Source: Acuticoccus sp965213555 (GTDB lineage Bacteria > Pseudomonadota > Alphaproteobacteria > Rhizobiales > Amorphaceae). From it: a stretch of 64,000 bases of DNA. The DNA is taken from assembly GCF_965213555.1 (NCBI RefSeq), contig NZ_OZ243890.1, forward strand, positions 310,001-374,000. The letters run 5' to 3'. Below, piece by piece: positions 26,428 to 35,045 of this stretch; the first letter of the stretch is position 1, and each line of letters opens with the position of its first letter. Position numbers and translations under genes: made by a program. The notes under the pieces were generated by a model. That model made no database searches. It was not told the origin of the DNA and worked only from the letters and a program-made list of their open reading frames with translations.

Positions 26428-26599
26428 CGGCGGCGATCCGCGTTTGGTGGTGTCGACAGGCTAGCGCTGGACGCGGGCGCCGCCATCGATCGTGCCCGTC
26501 CGCCACCGCTTTCAACACGGTGCAGGGGACTTCCCTGTGGACTGTGCGCCTGCAACGGCGAGCCTTGGCACGGACGGGACGACGTGCGAAAGGCGGCGC

Positions 26600-27640
26600 A
26601 TGTCCGATCCCTCCCGCGCGCTCTACAGCGAGGCCGGCGTCGACGTCGCCGCCGGGGACGCCCTCGTCGAACGCATCAAGCCCGCAGCGCGGTCGACCGC
26701 CCGGCCTGGCGCATCCCCCGACCTCGGCGGCTTCGGCGGCGTGTTCGACCTTGCCGGCGCGGGGCACGACGGCTCGCTCCTCGTCGCGTCTACCGACGGT
26801 GTCGGCACGAAGCTGCGCCTTGCGACGGCGCTGGGCCGTCATCGCGGCGTCGGCATCGACCTTGTCGCGATGTGCGTCAACGACGTCCTCGCCCAGGGCG
26901 CCGAGCCGCTGTTCTTCCTCGACTACTACGCGTCCAGCAGGCTCGACGTCGCGGCTGCGGCGGACGTCGTCGATGGGATCGCCGAGGGCTGCCGCCTCGC
27001 AGGTTGCGCGCTGCTGGGTGGGGAGACGGCCGAGATGCCGGAGCACTACGCGCCGGGCGACTACGACCTCGCCGGCTTCGTGGTCGGCGCGGTGCGTCGC
27101 GATCGCCTGCTGCCGCAGGGTGTCTCCGCCGGCGATGTCCTGGTTGGGCTGCCGTCCTCGGGGGCACACGCCAACGGCTACTCGCTGATCCGGCGCCTGA
27201 TCTCCGAGGGCGGCTGGGACCTTGCCGCCCCGCTCGGCGACGTGACGCTCGGCGAGGCGCTTCTGGCGCCCACCCGCATCTACGTCCGTCCGGTGCTGGG
27301 GGTGCTCGCGCGGGTCGCGGGGGTGCACGGGATCGCCCACATCACCGGCGGCGGGCTTGTCGGCAACGTGCCGCGCATGTTGCCCGACGACCTCGCCGCG
27401 CGCATTGAGGCGGCGGCGCTGCCGTCACACCCCGTGATGGAGCACCTAAAGAACGCCGGCGGCGTCGCAGCGGACGAGATGCGCGCCGTGTTCAACTGCG
27501 GCGTCGGCCTCGTCCTCGCCGTCGCACCCGACGCCGGGGACGCCATCCTGGCGGACCTCACGCTGGCGGGCGAGCGGCCACGGTTGATCGGCGACATCGT
27601 CCGGCGCGAGGCGGACCAGCCGCGATGCCGCATCTCGTAA
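26600..27640 (+). CDS. purM: Phosphoribosylformylglycinamidine cyclo-ligase (AIR synthetase)
   Basis: 346 residues. ATP-dependent ring closure of FGAM to AIR in purine synthesis. Motifs: STDGVGTKLRLA, GIDLVAMCVNDVLAQGAEPLFFLDY, LGGETAEMPE, GLPSSGAHANGYSLIR, HITGGGLVGNVPRMLP. ATG at 26600 follows AAGGCGG. The last codons overlap purN by 16 bases in another frame. Confidence 0.97.
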   Translation: MSDPSRALYSEAGVDVAAGDALVERIKPAARSTARPGASPDLGGFGGVFDLAGAGHDGSLLVASTDGVGTKLRLATALGRHRGVGIDLVAMCVNDVLAQGAEPLFFLDYYASSRLDVAAAADVVDGIAEGCRLAGCALLGGETAEMPEHYAPGDYDLAGFVVGAVRRDRLLPQGVSAGDVLVGLPSSGAHANGYSLIRRLISEGGWDLAAPLGDVTLGEALLAPTRIYVRPVLGVLARVAGVHGIAHITGGGLVGNVPRMLPDDLAARIEAAALPSHPVMEHLKNAGGVAADEMRAVFNCGVGLVLAVAPDAGDAILADLTLAGERPRLIGDIVRREADQPRCRIS

Positions 27641-28251
27641 GGGGGGCGGACGGCAAGGTTCCCGTCGCGGTGTTCCTTTCCGGGCGCGGCACCAACCTCG
27701 CGGCACTGGCTGCCGCGGCAGCGGAGGCGGCCTATCCTGCGCGGATCGCCGTCGTCGTATCCGACCGGCCGGACGCGGGCGGCCTGACGATCGCGCGGTC
27801 GCACGCCATCGCGACCAGCGTGGTGTCGCGCCGCGACTACGCCGTCCGCGACGAGTTCGACGCCGCCCTCGGGGAGGTGGCGGTCGAGGCGGGCGCTGAG
27901 CTCATCGCCCTCGCCGGCTTCATGCGCATCCTCGGCGCACCGTTCGTGGCTCGTTGGCGGGACCGGATCCTCAACATCCATCCCTCGCTGCTGCCGGCAC
28001 TCCGCGGCCTCGACACCCACGCGCGGGCCCTTGCCGCAGGCGCCGGCGAGCACGGTGCGACGGTCCACCTCGTGACGGAGGCGCTCGACGACGGCCCGAT
28101 CCTTGCCCAGGTCCGCGTCCCGATCCTGCCCGAAGACGATTCGGACCGTCTGGCCGCGCGCGTCCTCGCCGCCGAGCACGCGCTCTACCCAGGCGCCCTC
28201 GCCGCCTACATCGAGCAGAAGGTGGAACCCTTCCGGCTGCCCCAGGATTAG
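27625..28251 (+). CDS. purN: Phosphoribosylglycinamide formyltransferase
   Basis: 208 residues. Transfers formyl from 10-formyl-THF to GAR. SGRGTNLAAL binds the phosphate; LNIHPSLLPALRGLDTHARAL contains the catalytic Asn and His, and EALDDGPILAQ the Asp. Overlaps purM, so the two purine steps are co-translated. Confidence 0.96.
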   Translation: MPHLVRGADGKVPVAVFLSGRGTNLAALAAAAAEAAYPARIAVVVSDRPDAGGLTIARSHAIATSVVSRRDYAVRDEFDAALGEVAVEAGAELIALAGFMRILGAPFVARWRDRILNIHPSLLPALRGLDTHARALAAGAGEHGATVHLVTEALDDGPILAQVRVPILPEDDSDRLAARVLAAEHALYPGALAAYIEQKVEPFRLPQD

Positions 28252-28336
28252 GCCGAGTATCCCCCTCACAGGTCGTCGGTAGGCGGCGCGCCCTTTGCGC
28301 GGAAGCCGGCGACATAGTCAGCGGAGGCACGACGGG

Positions 28337-29026
28337 GTGAGTGAGGCGACCCTTGCCGACCGTGCCGACGCTCGCGAGCGCATGGTGCAGGCGCAGATCG
28401 CGGACCGCGGCGTTGGCGACCCCGCCGTGCTGGAGGCCATGCGCACCGTCCCGCGCGAGGCGTTCGTTCCCTCCGACATCACTGACCTCGCCTACGACGA
28501 CACGGCGCTGCCCATCGGCGAAGGGCAGACGGTCTCGCAGCCCTACGTCGTCGCGCTGATGACGGAGCTCGCGCAGCTGCAACCCGCCGATCGCGTGCTC
28601 GACGTCGGGGCAGGCTCCGGCTACGCAACGGCCGTCCTCGCCAGGATCGCGGCCGAAGTCTACGGGATCGAGCGGCATCCGGCGTTGGCGCGCGAGGCGG
28701 TCGCCCGTCTCCGGGCTCTTGGCGTCGACAACGCGACGGTCGTCACAGGCGACGGAACGCTTGGTCTGCCCGACGCTGCGCCGTTCGACGCCATCCTCGT
28801 CGCAGCGGGAGGCCCCGAGGTGCCGACCGCACTGAAGGAGCAGCTCGCGGTCGGCGGCCGGCTCGTCATCCCCGTCGGGCTCGAGGAGCGGCGGCAGACG
28901 CTGGTCCGCGTCACGCGCACCGGCGAGGACACCTGGGAGCGCGAGGACGTGGGCGCCGTCGCGTTCGTGCCGCTCGTCGGAGCGCAAGGATGGCTGGAGG
29001 ACGATCCATCCGGGCCCGGCCGCTGA
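28337..29026 (+). CDS. pcm: Protein-L-isoaspartate O-methyltransferase
   Basis: 229-residue SAM-dependent repair enzyme that methylates isoaspartyl residues. VLDVGAGSGYATAVLA is the SAM motif; the PIMT-specific REAFVPSD and IGEGQTVSQPYVVA segments precede it. GTG start 28337 with GGAGG about 10 bases upstream. It ends immediately before the next gene, and this pairing with an erythromycin-esterase-family gene recurs in other bacteria. Confidence 0.93.
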   Translation: MSEATLADRADARERMVQAQIADRGVGDPAVLEAMRTVPREAFVPSDITDLAYDDTALPIGEGQTVSQPYVVALMTELAQLQPADRVLDVGAGSGYATAVLARIAAEVYGIERHPALAREAVARLRALGVDNATVVTGDGTLGLPDAAPFDAILVAAGGPEVPTALKEQLAVGGRLVIPVGLEERRQTLVRVTRTGEDTWEREDVGAVAFVPLVGAQGWLEDDPSGPGR

Positions 29027-30337
29027 GTGCCCGACCCTGCGGACGCCCTCTCTCAGTTGGTCGCCGACGCCGCCGTCGCGCTGCCGGATCCGGGCGAGGC
29101 GGACTTCGGTGCCTACTTCGACCGCTACGGCGAGCGTCGCGTGGTCCTCCTTGGCGAGGCGAGCCACGGCACGTCCGAGTTCTACCGGGCCCGCGCCGCG
29201 GTGACGCGCCACCTCGTCGAGCATCATGGGTTCACCATCGTTGCGGCGGAGGCGGACTGGCCGGACGCGGCCACCGTCGATCGCCACGTGCGGCATCGCC
29301 CGGCACGCCCAGGGACCGAGCGGCCGTTCCAGCGCTTTCCGACTTGGATGTGGAGGAACGTCGAGTTCGCCTCGCTCGTCGACTGGCTGCACGCCCGCAA
29401 TGCAAGCGTTCCGCAAGCGGACCGTGCAGCCTTCCGCGGCCTCGACATGTACAACATGGGCGGCTCCATCGCCGCCGTCCTCGACTACCTCGACGACGTC
29501 GATCCTGAGGCCGCGATGGTCGCACGGGAGCGCTACGGATGCTTGACACCGTGGCAGAAGGATCCGGCCACTTACGGTCGAGCCGTCCTATCGGGCCGCT
29601 ACAAGCAGTGCGAGGCCGCCGTCGTCGCGCAGTGCAGCGAGCTCCTGTCGCGCCAGCTCGGCGACGCCGAGCGCGACGGCGACGACGTGCTCGACGCCGC
29701 GCAGAACGCCCGCTTGATCGCCGCCGCCGAGCGCTACTACCGCGTGATGTACTACGGCGGCGAGGAATCATGGAACCTGCGCGACACGCACATGTTCGAG
29801 ACGCTGACCCACGTCCTCGACGCTGCAGGGCCGGATGCCAAGGCGGTCGTCTGGGCGCACAACTCGCACATCGGGGACGCCCGCCACACCGAGATGGGGC
29901 AGCTCCACGGGCAGCTCAACATCGGCCAGCTCTGCCGCGAGCGCTTCGGCGAGGAGGCGGCGCTCATCGGCTTCGGCACGCACACCGGCACCGTCGCAGC
30001 CGCCAGTGACTGGGGCGGGGACGTCGAGGTGAAGCGCGTCGTGCCCTCCCGCGCCGACAGCATCGAGAGGCTGTGTCACGACGCCGGAGTGCCGCGCTTC
30101 CTCCTCGATCTCGGCGCGGATGAGGCGCTGCGACGGGGGCTGGCGGAGGCGCGCTTGGAGCGCTTCATCGGCGTGGTCTACCGCCCGCGCACCGAGCTTG
30201 CGAGCCACTACGCCGAGGCGTCGCTGTCGCAGCAGTTCGACGCCTGGGTGTGGTTCGACGAGACCGCCGCGGTCACCCCACTCGGGCCCGACCACGCCGG
30301 CGAGGGTGCGGCGGATACCTACCCGTTCGGCCTCTGA
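29027..30337 (+). CDS. Erythromycin esterase-family protein
   Basis: 436 residues of the EreA/ChaN-like family. GEASHGTSEFYRARA holds the catalytic Glu and His; AAEADWPDA, RGLDMYNMG and WAHNSHIGDARHTEMG the other conserved residues. GTG start directly abuts the pcm stop. Chromosomal members beside isoaspartate methyltransferases are not known resistance genes, so I would not call it macrolide resistance; the natural substrate is unknown. Confidence 0.85.
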   Translation: MPDPADALSQLVADAAVALPDPGEADFGAYFDRYGERRVVLLGEASHGTSEFYRARAAVTRHLVEHHGFTIVAAEADWPDAATVDRHVRHRPARPGTERPFQRFPTWMWRNVEFASLVDWLHARNASVPQADRAAFRGLDMYNMGGSIAAVLDYLDDVDPEAAMVARERYGCLTPWQKDPATYGRAVLSGRYKQCEAAVVAQCSELLSRQLGDAERDGDDVLDAAQNARLIAAAERYYRVMYYGGEESWNLRDTHMFETLTHVLDAAGPDAKAVVWAHNSHIGDARHTEMGQLHGQLNIGQLCRERFGEEAALIGFGTHTGTVAAASDWGGDVEVKRVVPSRADSIERLCHDAGVPRFLLDLGADEALRRGLAEARLERFIGVVYRPRTELASHYAEASLSQQFDAWVWFDETAAVTPLGPDHAGEGAADTYPFGL

Positions 30338-30358
30338 CGGGCCGCCCCTCGCCTTCAA

Positions 30359-32632
30359 TCAGCCTCGCGACTGCGCGGGCAAAAAGCCGATGGGCTGACG
30401 CCGGGGGGCCTCCTGCTTCAGCGTGCGCACGATCTCCTCGTACTCGCGCTCCATGTCCGCGGTGACGGAGGCGCGGGTCTGCTTGAACGCCTCCTCGAAG
30501 TCGGATGCCATCACGGTCGCCGACCCGTCGCCGCGCCGCAGCGCGACGAGCCCGGCGCGACGCACGAGGTCGGCGAGGTCGGCGCCGGTGTAGCGCTGCG
30601 CGCGCTCGGCAAGCGCGCCGAGGTCGACGTCCGCGGCGAGCGGCATGTTCTTCGTCTGGATCTCGAGGATCCGCTGCCGCCCCTCCGACCCCGGCACCGG
30701 GACGTAGACGAGCTCGTCGAACCGTCCGGGGCGGAGGAGCGCTGGATCGACGAGCGTTGGCCTGTTGGTGGCGCCGATGACGACGACGCTGGTCAGCTCC
30801 TCGAGCCCGTCCATCTCCGACAGGATCGTGTTGACCACACGCTCCGTCACCTGGGGCTCGCCGAGGCCGCCGCCGCGCGCGGGCACCAGGCTGTCGATCT
30901 CGTCGATGAAGATGATGGAGGGCGCCACCTGCCTGGCGCGCTGGAACAGCCGGGCCACCTGCTGCTCGGACTCCCCGTACCACTTCGACAAGAGGTCGGA
31001 CGAGCGGGCGGTGATGAAGTTCGCCTCCGCCTCGCGCGCGACGGCCTTGGCGAGCAGCGTCTTGCCGGTCCCGGGCGGCCCGAACATCAGGAAGCCCTTG
31101 GCGGGGCGGATGCCGAGCCGGCGAAAGGCCTCCGGGTTCTTGAGCGGAAGCTCGATCCCCTCGCGCATCGTCTCACGTACGGCGTCGAGGCCGCCGATGT
31201 CCTCCCACGCGACGTTCGGCGCCTCGATCATGATCTCACGCATGGCGGACGGTTGGACGCGCCGTTGCGCCTGGATGAAGTCGCGCCGTTCCACCCGCAG
31301 GTTTTCCAGCACCTCGGCGGGGACGTCCTGCCGCATGTCGATGGATGGCAGCGTGCGCCGGACCGCGTCGATGGCGGCCTCGCGGCACAGCGCCGACAGG
31401 TCCGCCCCCACGAAGCCGTAGGTGGCCTTCGCGAGCGCGTCGAGGTCGACATCCTCGGCGAGCGGCATCCCGCGGGTGTGGATGCCGAGGATCTGCCGGC
31501 GGCCCTTCTGGTCGGGCGCGCCGATCATGATCTCGCGGTCGAAGCGACCCGGACGACGCAGCGCCTCGTCGATGGCGTCCGGCCGGTTGGTCGCTGCGAT
31601 GACGACGACGTTGGCGCGCTGCTCGAGGCCATCCATCAACGTCAGGAGCTGCGCGACGAGGCGGCGCTCGGCCTCCCCGGACACGCGGTCGCGCTTGGGT
31701 GCGATGGAGTCGATCTCGTCGATGAAGATGATGGACGGGCTCGCCCGCTTTGCGTCCTCGAAGAGCTGGCGCAGCCGCTCCTCGGACTCGCCGTAATGCT
31801 TGCCCATCACCTCGGGGCCGGCGATGGAGAAGAACGTCGCCTCCGCCTCGTTGGCGACCGCCCGAGCGAGAAGCGTCTTGCCGGTGCCGGGAGGGCCGTG
31901 CATCAGGACGCCCTTGGGCGGATCAATGCCGAGGCGCTGGAAGAGCTCGGGCCGGCGCAGCGGCAGCTCGACCATCTCCCGGATCTCCTCGGTGACGTTG
32001 CCGAGGCCGCCGATGTCGTCGTAGCTCGCGTCCGCGCGGCGGCTCTCCTTCGGCTCCTCGTGGGTGGCACGCAGCTCCACCTCCGTCTCCGGGCCCATGA
32101 CGACGACGCCGCGCGGCTGCGTCGCCACGACGACGAGGCGGATCTCCTGCAGCCCGTAGGACGGGGCGTTGAACATCGCCCTCATCTCCGGCGGCAGGTC
32201 GGCGCCCGGTAGCCGCGAGGCGACCGACGTCGAGACGATGTCGCCCGCCACGAACGGCCGCTGCAGGAACGAGCGCTTGAGCGCGTCCCCCGTGCCGTGG
32301 AGCCGCAGGTTCTTCTGCGCCGGCGCGACGACGAGGCGGGTTGCGATCTTGAGGTCGGGGGCCTGGACCTCGACGTGGTCGCCGGACCCCGTCCCCGCGT
32401 TGCCACGCTGCAGTCCGTCGAGCCTGATGAGGGACAGCCCTTCGTCCTCCGCCGCGAGCGGCATCGCGATCGCCGCGGTGTGGCGGCGACCGACGATCTC
32501 GATGGGCTGCCCGGGTCTCAGCCCCAGCTCAGCGATCGCCTCCCTCGACAGGCGCGCGATGCCGCGTCCGGCATCCTCCGGCCTTGCGTTGGCCACCTGA
32601 AGGCGCAGTCCGTCGTTCCGGCTTTTGGGCAT
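30359..32632 (-). CDS. CDC48/VCP-type AAA ATPase
   Basis: 757 residues with the full eukaryotic/archaeal CDC48 layout: double-psi-barrel N domain (LQVANARPEDAGRGIARL..., residues ~5-190) and two AAA modules. D1 has GPPGTGKT and IIFIDEIDSIAPKRD, D2 has a second GPPGTGKT and IIFIDEIDSLVPARG; both have ATNRPD/P sensor regions and RPGRFD arginine fingers. It should form a hexameric unfoldase. The C-terminal tail lacks an HbYX-like proteasome motif (ends PAQSRG). ATG 32632 has AGGA 7 bases upstream; longer N-terminal readings are unlikely. Confidence 0.93.
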   Translation of the reverse strand: MPKSRNDGLRLQVANARPEDAGRGIARLSREAIAELGLRPGQPIEIVGRRHTAAIAMPLAAEDEGLSLIRLDGLQRGNAGTGSGDHVEVQAPDLKIATRLVVAPAQKNLRLHGTGDALKRSFLQRPFVAGDIVSTSVASRLPGADLPPEMRAMFNAPSYGLQEIRLVVVATQPRGVVVMGPETEVELRATHEEPKESRRADASYDDIGGLGNVTEEIREMVELPLRRPELFQRLGIDPPKGVLMHGPPGTGKTLLARAVANEAEATFFSIAGPEVMGKHYGESEERLRQLFEDAKRASPSIIFIDEIDSIAPKRDRVSGEAERRLVAQLLTLMDGLEQRANVVVIAATNRPDAIDEALRRPGRFDREIMIGAPDQKGRRQILGIHTRGMPLAEDVDLDALAKATYGFVGADLSALCREAAIDAVRRTLPSIDMRQDVPAEVLENLRVERRDFIQAQRRVQPSAMREIMIEAPNVAWEDIGGLDAVRETMREGIELPLKNPEAFRRLGIRPAKGFLMFGPPGTGKTLLAKAVAREAEANFITARSSDLLSKWYGESEQQVARLFQRARQVAPSIIFIDEIDSLVPARGGGLGEPQVTERVVNTILSEMDGLEELTSVVVIGATNRPTLVDPALLRPGRFDELVYVPVPGSEGRQRILEIQTKNMPLAADVDLGALAERAQRYTGADLADLVRRAGLVALRRGDGSATVMASDFEEAFKQTRASVTADMEREYEEIVRTLKQEAPRRQPIGFLPAQSRG

Positions 32633-32836
32633 CGTGCGTCCTGCGCGGTTCGGTGCGATGGATCGCCAACGTGCGCATGACGCTCCTGTTCCTAGCGCCC
32701 CTCGTGCCGCTCTCGCCGTCGCCGAGGGTGCTGCCCGCATCCGCCGCAGACGCCGGAGGCGTGGGCGGGTCGGCGGCTGGGCGGCGACACCCTGGCGCGG
32801 CCGAGCGGCGAGCGCACGGTGCGTCGGCGCCTTGGC

Positions 32837-33319
32837 TCACTTGACCGGCTTGTGCGCCTCGATCATCCAGCGCGCCCGGTCCACCTCGCGCACGATCTCC
32901 GTGAACAGGTCGGACGTGCCCATGTCCCCCGCCTCGTCCGCCTCGTCGATCGCCCCGCGCACGGTCTTGGCGTAGGCCGCGAGCGAGCTGGTCACGGCGT
33001 CGACGTGCTCGGACGGCGAGACCGCGTCGAGCGGGTACTTGGGCAGGCGCGAGTTCTGCGCCGCGACGTCGATGGTGCCCTCGGTGTGGCCGCCGAGGAG
33101 CTGGAGGCGCTCGGCGAGGAGGTCGGTCTGGTCCTTGACCTGCTCGTAGATCGTCTCGAGCAGCTCGTGCAGGCCGATGAAGTTCGGCCCGCGCAGCGTC
33201 CAGTGCGCCTGGCGCACGTGGCTGAACAAGTCGATGCCGTCCGACACGTGCGACTGCAGCAGCGCGCACATGGACTGGCGGGTCTGCTCGGGGAGGTCGC
33301 AGGCGGTGGGGAACATCAT
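32837..33319 (-). CDS. dps: Dps/ferritin-family DNA starvation protein
   Basis: 160-residue ferritin-like protein forming 12-mers that oxidise and store iron and shield DNA. Ferroxidase residues lie in SHVRQAHWTLRGPNFIGLHELLETIYEQ (His, Asp/Glu positions). AAGGAG lies 8 bases before the ATG pair at 33314-33319. A 14-bp perfect palindrome sits 32 bases upstream. The 204 bases between it and the CDC48 gene hold nothing recognisable. Confidence 0.9.
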   Translation of the reverse strand: MMFPTACDLPEQTRQSMCALLQSHVSDGIDLFSHVRQAHWTLRGPNFIGLHELLETIYEQVKDQTDLLAERLQLLGGHTEGTIDVAAQNSRLPKYPLDAVSPSEHVDAVTSSLAAYAKTVRGAIDEADEAGDMGTSDLFTEIVREVDRARWMIEAHKPVK

Positions 33320-33902
33320 GGCAGGGTCTCCTTGCGTTTGTCGTGACATGTCGTCGGCCGACGAACGCGCAAGCGCCGCTCGTGTTCAGCCCCGTTGCCG
33401 CGGCGAGCCTCGCCGCGGGCCGGGCCATCGCGACGGAGGCCGGGCGCGAGCCGTGGGCGCGGTGCGCGCTGGGCTTGGAAGGCATGGTGGAGACGTGTGC
33501 CGTCGCGCTCGCGCTGCGCGGCAGCCGAGGGATGCAGGGACGGCGGGACACGCGGGTGGCCCGGTGGAAGGTTTGGTTGTGGGCCGTGCCCACGTGTCCC
33601 GCCTTCGGCTCGCGCGGACGTGGACGGCCTACCGTCCCTCCCCTCCTCCCCGCAGGCGGAGTGCGGGTGCGGCCAAGCGCCACGAGGTGCGACCCTCGCC
33701 GAATTGGCGTCCCGGTGGAGGCCGGTCCGTCGCATGATCGACGCGGGCCGTCCGTTACCGGCCCGCCTCGATCACCAAAGCCCTCGATCCTCGCAGCGGC
33801 CGGTCCGGACGCGCCTCCCCTCGAGCCGAGCGACGGGCGGGACTTTACCGGAGGTTGGGAAAGTGGGGATAACTCGCTGGGGCCAACAGCGACGGGACGC
33901 CG
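33320..33902. other. Divergent intergenic region dps / methyltransferase remnant
   Basis: 583 bases without a supportable gene. TCGTCGGCCGACGA (33351-33364) is a perfect 14-bp palindrome placed where a dps operator would be. Open frames across the rest have low-complexity Arg/Pro/Gly-rich translations typical of non-coding G+C-rich DNA. No RNA gene seen. Confidence 0.6.
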
Positions 33903-35045
33903 ATGACGCCTGATGAGCTGATCGCGAAGTGGGCGCCTTCCGGCGGCGCCGAGAACGCCAACGCACAGCACTTCGTCCTAGACCTTTGCGACCTCATCGG
34001 GGTGCCGCGGCCTAGCCCGACGGTGCCGAGCGACGCTGCCAACAGCTACGTGTTCGAGCGCTCGGTCCGCCACGTCACACGCGACGCGGTCAGCACGAAC
34101 CGGATAGACTGCTACAAGAGGAGCTGCTTCATCCTGGAATCGAAGCAGTCCTCGCTGCCTTCCGCCCGCAGGTCCAACGAGGGTCAGGGCGAGCTGTTGC
34201 CCGAGCACACGGCCGCTGTGAAGGGCGGCACCGCGAAGCGCGGCACGCCGGCGTGGGACCGGGCAATGCGGCGGGCCTACCTTCAGGCGAAGGGCTATGT
34301 CGGCGACCTGCCGCCTGACCACGCGCCGCCGCTCTTCCTGATGGTGATCGACGTCGGCAACGTCATCGAGCTCTACGCCGACTTCTCCGGCCAGGGCCGA
34401 AACTACACGCAGTTCCCGAACCGGCGCGAGTTCTCGATCCCGCTCGAGGCGCTGCGCGAGGAGGCGGTGCGCGAGCGCCTCGCCAAGGTGTGGCTCGAGC
34501 CGGCGTCGCTCAACCCGGCGATCCGCGCGGCGGAGGTGACGCGCGACGTCGCCGAGCGGCTCGCGAGGGTCGCGAGGGTCGCGAAGCGGCTCGAGGGCAA
34601 GCACGATCCCGCCGCCGTCGCGACCTTCCTGATGCGCTGCCTGTTCACGATGTTCGCCGAGGACGTCGAGCTCATTCCGAAGGCGAGTTTTACGAAACTC
34701 CTCACCGAGCTGAAGGATGAGCCGCGCCAGTTCGTGCCGCAGCTCGAACACCTGTGGCGGACGATGGACGAGGGCGGCTTCGAGCCGCGCATGGGCGCAG
34801 TGCTGAAGCGGTTCAACGGCACGCTGTTCAAGGAGCGCCGCGCGCTGCCGCTCGACCGCGAGGGCATCCACGAGCTCGCCGTCGCGGCGTCGAAGGACTG
34901 GCGCGACGTCGAGCCGGCGATCTTCGGCACGCTGCTCGAGCGCGCCCTCAACCCGCGCGAGCGCGCGCGGCTCGGCGCGCACTATACGCCGCGCGCCTAC
35001 GTCGAGCGCCTGGTGGTGCCGACCATCATTAGGAAGTTTGGCTAA
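33903..35045 (+). pseudogene. Class I SAM-dependent DNA methyltransferase (type IIG-like), N-terminal remnant
   Basis: 380 codons matching the N terminus of the large single-chain DNA methyltransferases (MmeI-like). MTPDELIAKWAPSGGAENANA leads, then a helical domain with VFERSVRHVT, FILESKQS and ELLPEHTAAVK. It ends in the helical spacer plus HYTPRAYVERLVVPTII, which in intact homologues leads straight into the catalytic domain. Here the frame stops at TAA 35043-35045 after RKFG. No SAM-binding loop or NPPY-type motif is present, so this piece cannot methylate DNA. The matching C-terminal piece lies at 37206-37727. Confidence 0.88.

Noticed and set aside
29027..30337. Macrolide resistance gene
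   Set aside because: Family membership alone does not give resistance; the gene is chromosomal, co-oriented with pcm and not in a mobile context.
33343..33906. 187-codon plus-strand frame between dps and the methyltransferase remnant
   Set aside because: Low-complexity Arg/Pro/Gly composition, no conserved segment, overlaps the dps promoter.
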